Of a DNA stretch of 44,350 bases, positions 42,121 through 44,350 are shown piece after piece (position 1 is the first letter of the stretch; the number at the start of each line of letters is the position of its first letter). The position numbers and the translations under genes are program-made. The DNA comes from Clostridia bacterium (GTDB lineage: Bacteria; Bacillota_A; Clostridia; Christensenellales; CAG-138): assembly GCA_017394605.1 (NCBI GenBank), contig JAFPXU010000048.1:1-44350 (forward strand), given 5' to 3'. The notes under the pieces were generated by a model. That model was not told where the DNA came from and made no database searches. It was given only the letters and a program-made list of their open reading frames with translations.

Positions 42121-43389
42121 TTATTTGCCGGAGATCGTAATGCCGTCGAAGGCGACGCCGCAGGGGAGAACGGACATGCCGTCGGCTGTCTGCTCGCTGG
42201 AAATGCCCCTGAGCCTGAACAGCATGTCGGCAAGATTCCCGCTGATCATGGTCTCGGAAAGCGCACGGCCGATTTTTCCGTTTTCGATCAGGAAGCTGTT
42301 CTTGGCCACGCCGGAGAAGTCGCCGTTGCTGGACGGCTGTCCGCCGGAGAACCGGCCAACGACGATGCCCTTGTCGATGGAGGAGATGATCTTTTCAAGC
42401 GGCTCGCTGCCTGACGGCATGACGAGGCAGAAACTGTCGTTTAGACCGCGCGGAAGTTTCAGCTTGTTCGAGGCATACAGACCGATCGCGAACGCGTTCA
42501 GGCTGCCGTCCTTGATGATATCGAAATCCTCGGCGCGGAATCCTTCGCCCGTGATCCGGTCACCGCAGACGATGCGCTCGTCCAGCGGGGAGAGGGATAC
42601 GGTGATCCGCTCGTCCGCGACCTTCTCACCGAGTTTGTCCTTCCACGGGCTGGTGCCGGAGAGAAGGCCGCCTTCTCCCGCGAAATCCATGAGCACGCTT
42701 GCAATGAACGAGCCCAGGCATCCGGGGGTCAGGACGACGGTTCCCTCGAACTTGCCGTCCACGACGGTCGTCTCGATCTGCTTTTCCACGTCGGAAAGAT
42801 CCTTTTCGATGGTGCCCAGCTCCATAAAGGGTTTATCCAGGGTATCGGTGACGACACCGCTTCCGAAGAAGGAGGAAGCCTTGTCTCCGTCGTGACCGCT
42901 GAACATCAGCTCTACGGAATAATTGCCTTCATGGGTGGAATAGAGAACACCGTAGGAATTTGCTTTTGCCTTGAACGTTTCCGTATGGGAGACGATCATC
43001 TGCTCCATCATGATCTTCGGGAAGCGGCTCTTGACCGATTCCAGAAGCTCTTTGCAGCGGAAGAACAGTTTGTCGAGGTCAGGCTTGACTTCGCCCAGCG
43101 TGAAATCCTCGTTCCGGCTGACGGGCGCGAAATCCCAGTTTTTGTCGGGACCTGCGGAAGCGGCGGCTTCCAGGCAGGCTTTCGCGGAAGAGGCGATCGT
43201 CTCGTCGTCATACCGGTTCTGGGAAACGGTGCCCTTGCGGCCATCCTGTATGGCGGTCAGTTTCAGCTGCTTGTCGAACAGCGTGCGGAACAGGCTGAAT
43301 TCGCCTCCGTCCACGTTGAACTCGTGCGTGATGACGTAGGATACGTCGGCCTGCGCCTTGTCGGCGCCTGCTTCCTTAAGCGCGTTCAC
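42121..43389 (-). CDS. pmbA: TldE/PmbA-family protein (TldD partner subunit), 5' end probably missing
   Basis: 422 residues from a GTG at 43389 with no good ribosome binding site. Coding sequence continues upstream of this GTG without a stop (RQIETLKKTAPNA) to 43428, where a TAA and a change of sequence character occur, so the true start lies beyond the break. Family features: ITHEFNVDGGEFSLFRTL, VDGKFEGTVVLTPGCLGSFI, ITGEGFRAEDFDIIKDGSL and FSGGQPSSNGDFSGVAKNSFLI. No HExxxH motif is present, as expected for TldE; the TldD protease subunit supplies it. Together they cleave peptides, in some bacteria maturing modified peptides. No tldD gene is in view. Confidence 0.82.
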   Translation of the reverse strand: MNALKEAGADKAQADVSYVITHEFNVDGGEFSLFRTLFDKQLKLTAIQDGRKGTVSQNRYDDETIASSAKACLEAAASAGPDKNWDFAPVSRNEDFTLGEVKPDLDKLFFRCKELLESVKSRFPKIMMEQMIVSHTETFKAKANSYGVLYSTHEGNYSVELMFSGHDGDKASSFFGSGVVTDTLDKPFMELGTIEKDLSDVEKQIETTVVDGKFEGTVVLTPGCLGSFIASVLMDFAGEGGLLSGTSPWKDKLGEKVADERITVSLSPLDERIVCGDRITGEGFRAEDFDIIKDGSLNAFAIGLYASNKLKLPRGLNDSFCLVMPSGSEPLEKIISSIDKGIVVGRFSGGQPSSNGDFSGVAKNSFLIENGKIGRALSETMISGNLADMLFRLRGISSEQTADGMSVLPCGVAFDGITISGK

Positions 43390-43430
43390 CGCGTTAGGCG
43401 CGGTCTTTTTCAGAGTTTCGATCTGCCTTT

Positions 43431-43745
43431 ATGATGAACGTGAACATGACCGACTGCGGATTTCTCGGTACGGTGAAGCTGCTCACGAGCACGTCCGGCG
43501 CGATATTCTACTTTGCGAGCGGCGGTGAGCACACCAACAGCTACAGCGCGGTAGTCTTCAACAGCATGAAATATGTCTACTGGGACGCTTATATCCGCTC
43601 GACCTGCATATGGCGCTACTCCGACAACACGAACATCACCCTCCGCAACGACAAGGGCACCTCGGGCTACATACTTCAGTTCGAGATCAGCTCAATGAAG
43701 AATGCTTCGATTCTCCGGAATTACGGCTTCAACTGTGAGGGCTGA
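43431..43745 (+). CDS. Unknown, probably the 3' part of a larger phage-like gene
   Basis: 104 residues if ATG 43431 is used, but there is no ribosome binding site and the frame stays open upstream to 43398. It begins exactly where the pmbA-like sequence is cut. The product is rich in Ser, Asn and Tyr (FASGGEHTNSYSAVVFNS, SSMKNASILRNYGFNCEG), as in tail or baseplate accessory proteins of phages. ATA is used for several Ile codons, rarely seen elsewhere in the window. I do not recognise the family. Confidence 0.5.
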   Translation: MMNVNMTDCGFLGTVKLLTSTSGAIFYFASGGEHTNSYSAVVFNSMKYVYWDAYIRSTCIWRYSDNTNITLRNDKGTSGYILQFEISSMKNASILRNYGFNCEG

Positions 43746-43747
43746 CT

Positions 43748-44134
43748 ATGAGTATGAGCATTATTTCAGGCAGGAACGAGGGCTTCCCCTGCATTCCGGA
43801 CGTCCCGGATATGCACTCGACGAACCTCGTGGTGCCGTATCCCGGGGCGTCGGTCATCATCGACGGCACACACTGCTCGGGCTTTCCGTTCACGATGGCT
43901 TCAAGCGATCTGCCGGAGTCAGTCTCGCCGTCCGTACCATATCCGCTCGCGCTCATGACGGTCTCCCCGGACTATAACAGCGGGTTCCCCGCGATACGCT
44001 CCGCAGAGTTCGTGAACGAGGTCTCTTTCTCGCAGCTCTGCTTCGGGGACGTCCCGATAGACGAGCTTTTCTTCGGCAGCACGGAGATAAAGCTCGCGTA
44101 CTGCGGCGGCGGGACGGTGTTCAGGAAGTATTGA
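43748..44134 (+). CDS. Unknown small protein, phage structural-like
   Basis: 128 residues, 2 bp after the preceding stop, with GAGGG inside that gene's end. Rich in Pro, Ser and aromatic residues (FPCIPDVPDMHSTNLVVPYPG, SVPYPLALMTVSPDYNSGFP). There is no signal peptide or TM. Composition and pairing with the previous frame suggest tail-module or adaptor-like phage proteins, but this is only an impression. Several ATA codons, as in its neighbour. Confidence 0.5.
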   Translation: MSMSIISGRNEGFPCIPDVPDMHSTNLVVPYPGASVIIDGTHCSGFPFTMASSDLPESVSPSVPYPLALMTVSPDYNSGFPAIRSAEFVNEVSFSQLCFGDVPIDELFFGSTEIKLAYCGGGTVFRKY

Positions 44135-44196
44135 TACAGTCAGCAGTGCAGGGGTCGGTGTCCGCATCGGCCCGCAGTGATCATGTCCGCCAACAG

Positions 44197-44223
44197 AAAA
44201 AGGCTCCCTTGCGGGAGCCTTTT
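44197..44223. terminator. Bidirectional terminator
   Basis: AAAAAGGCTCCC (44197-44208), loop TTGC, GGGAGCCTTTT (44213-44223). A tract before and T tract after, so it can end both the plus-strand gene at 44134 and the minus-strand gene at 44225. Confidence 0.88.
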
Positions 44224-44224
44224 C

Positions 44225-44350
44225 TCATTTCATTCTCGTTTTGTAAAGCATCCATATGCACTCGAGGATACCGATACCTATGAATCCGAGCATGGTCTTC
44301 ATGCCGGGCTTCTTGACCTTGAACCTCGTGATGAATGCAATCGCTATCAG
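44225..44350 (-). CDS. C-terminal end of a small hydrophobic protein, cut by the window edge
   Basis: The last 41 codons are visible. A basic stretch (TRFKVKKPGMKTM) is followed by one hydrophobic helix (LGFIGIGILECIWML) and a basic end (YKTRMK). It could be a small membrane protein, for instance holin-like, but too little is present for a call. Confidence 0.5.
   Translation of the reverse strand: MIAIAFITRFKVKKPGMKTMLGFIGIGILECIWMLYKTRMK

Noticed and set aside
42061..42414. 117-codon plus-strand open frame after the sugar transferase
   Set aside because: It spans the bidirectional terminator and the 3' end of the pmbA-like gene on the other strand; no motif.

Overview
The window looks like the chromosome of a Gram-positive anaerobe of the Bacillota (Clostridia; a Lachnospiraceae-like lineage is a guess). 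The evidence is AGGAGG-type ribosome binding sites, many tightly packed co-directional genes with ATGA overlaps, lipoprotein signal peptides, a Gram-positive-style exopolysaccharide locus, and relatives such as a Bacillus-type GH5 endoglucanase and a YozG/DUF2975 pair. TGA is used as a normal stop throughout, so the genetic code is standard. No tRNA, rRNA or CRISPR array was seen.

Layout. (1) 1-750: a RelB/DinJ-YafQ toxin-antitoxin module behind a perfect 8-bp inverted repeat. (2) 763-6426, plus strand: small accessory enzymes (three GNAT acetyltransferases, HD hydrolase, flavodoxin, two alpha/beta hydrolases, methyltransferase, FMN reductase), closed by a bidirectional terminator. (3) 6512-11080, minus strand: MscS channel, a proline-rich membrane-anchored protein, and an operon of a CodB-like nucleobase permease, a nitrilase-superfamily amidase and a small unknown protein, with recognisable promoter and terminator. 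(4) 11460-15569: a secreted GH5 lipoprotein (-), a DUF2975/XRE regulatory pair with twin operators (+), a voltage-sensor-type potassium channel (-) and a small gene interrupted by an in-frame TGA (-). (5) 15850-25085, plus: a second run of accessory genes (three more GNATs, Cas4-like nuclease, GyrI-like, TfoX-N, TIM-barrel epimerase, VOC, DUF1801, Ogt, hydrolase, rhodanese, aldo/keto reductase, MFS). (6) 25191-28306: a lipoprotein gene broken by a 22-bp tandem duplication, then another MFS transporter. (7) 28639-42010: a membrane metallophosphoesterase followed by an exopolysaccharide locus. (8) 42121-43428, minus: a TldE/PmbA-like gene whose 5' end is cut at an abrupt junction. (9) 43431-44350: short, phage-like fragments with different codon use.

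The most unusual part is the exopolysaccharide locus. It encodes two consecutive two-TM proteins resembling polysaccharide co-polymerases. The second carries a C-terminal domain that reads as a GGDEF domain with the catalytic motif changed to GGGVF, a metal-binding Asp replaced by Lys, and no RxxD inhibitory site. Next come a Wzy-like polymerase, a CDP-glycerol glycerophosphotransferase-like enzyme, two GT4 and one GT2 glycosyltransferases, a Wzx-like flippase and, last, the polyprenyl-phosphate glycosyl-1-phosphate transferase that would start each repeat unit. No CpsD-type tyrosine kinase or phosphatase is present. I infer a Wzx/Wzy pathway in which a degenerate GGDEF module replaces the kinase as the cytoplasmic control element of chain length.

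Functional assignments rest on motifs read by eye. No database search, alignment or folding program was run.
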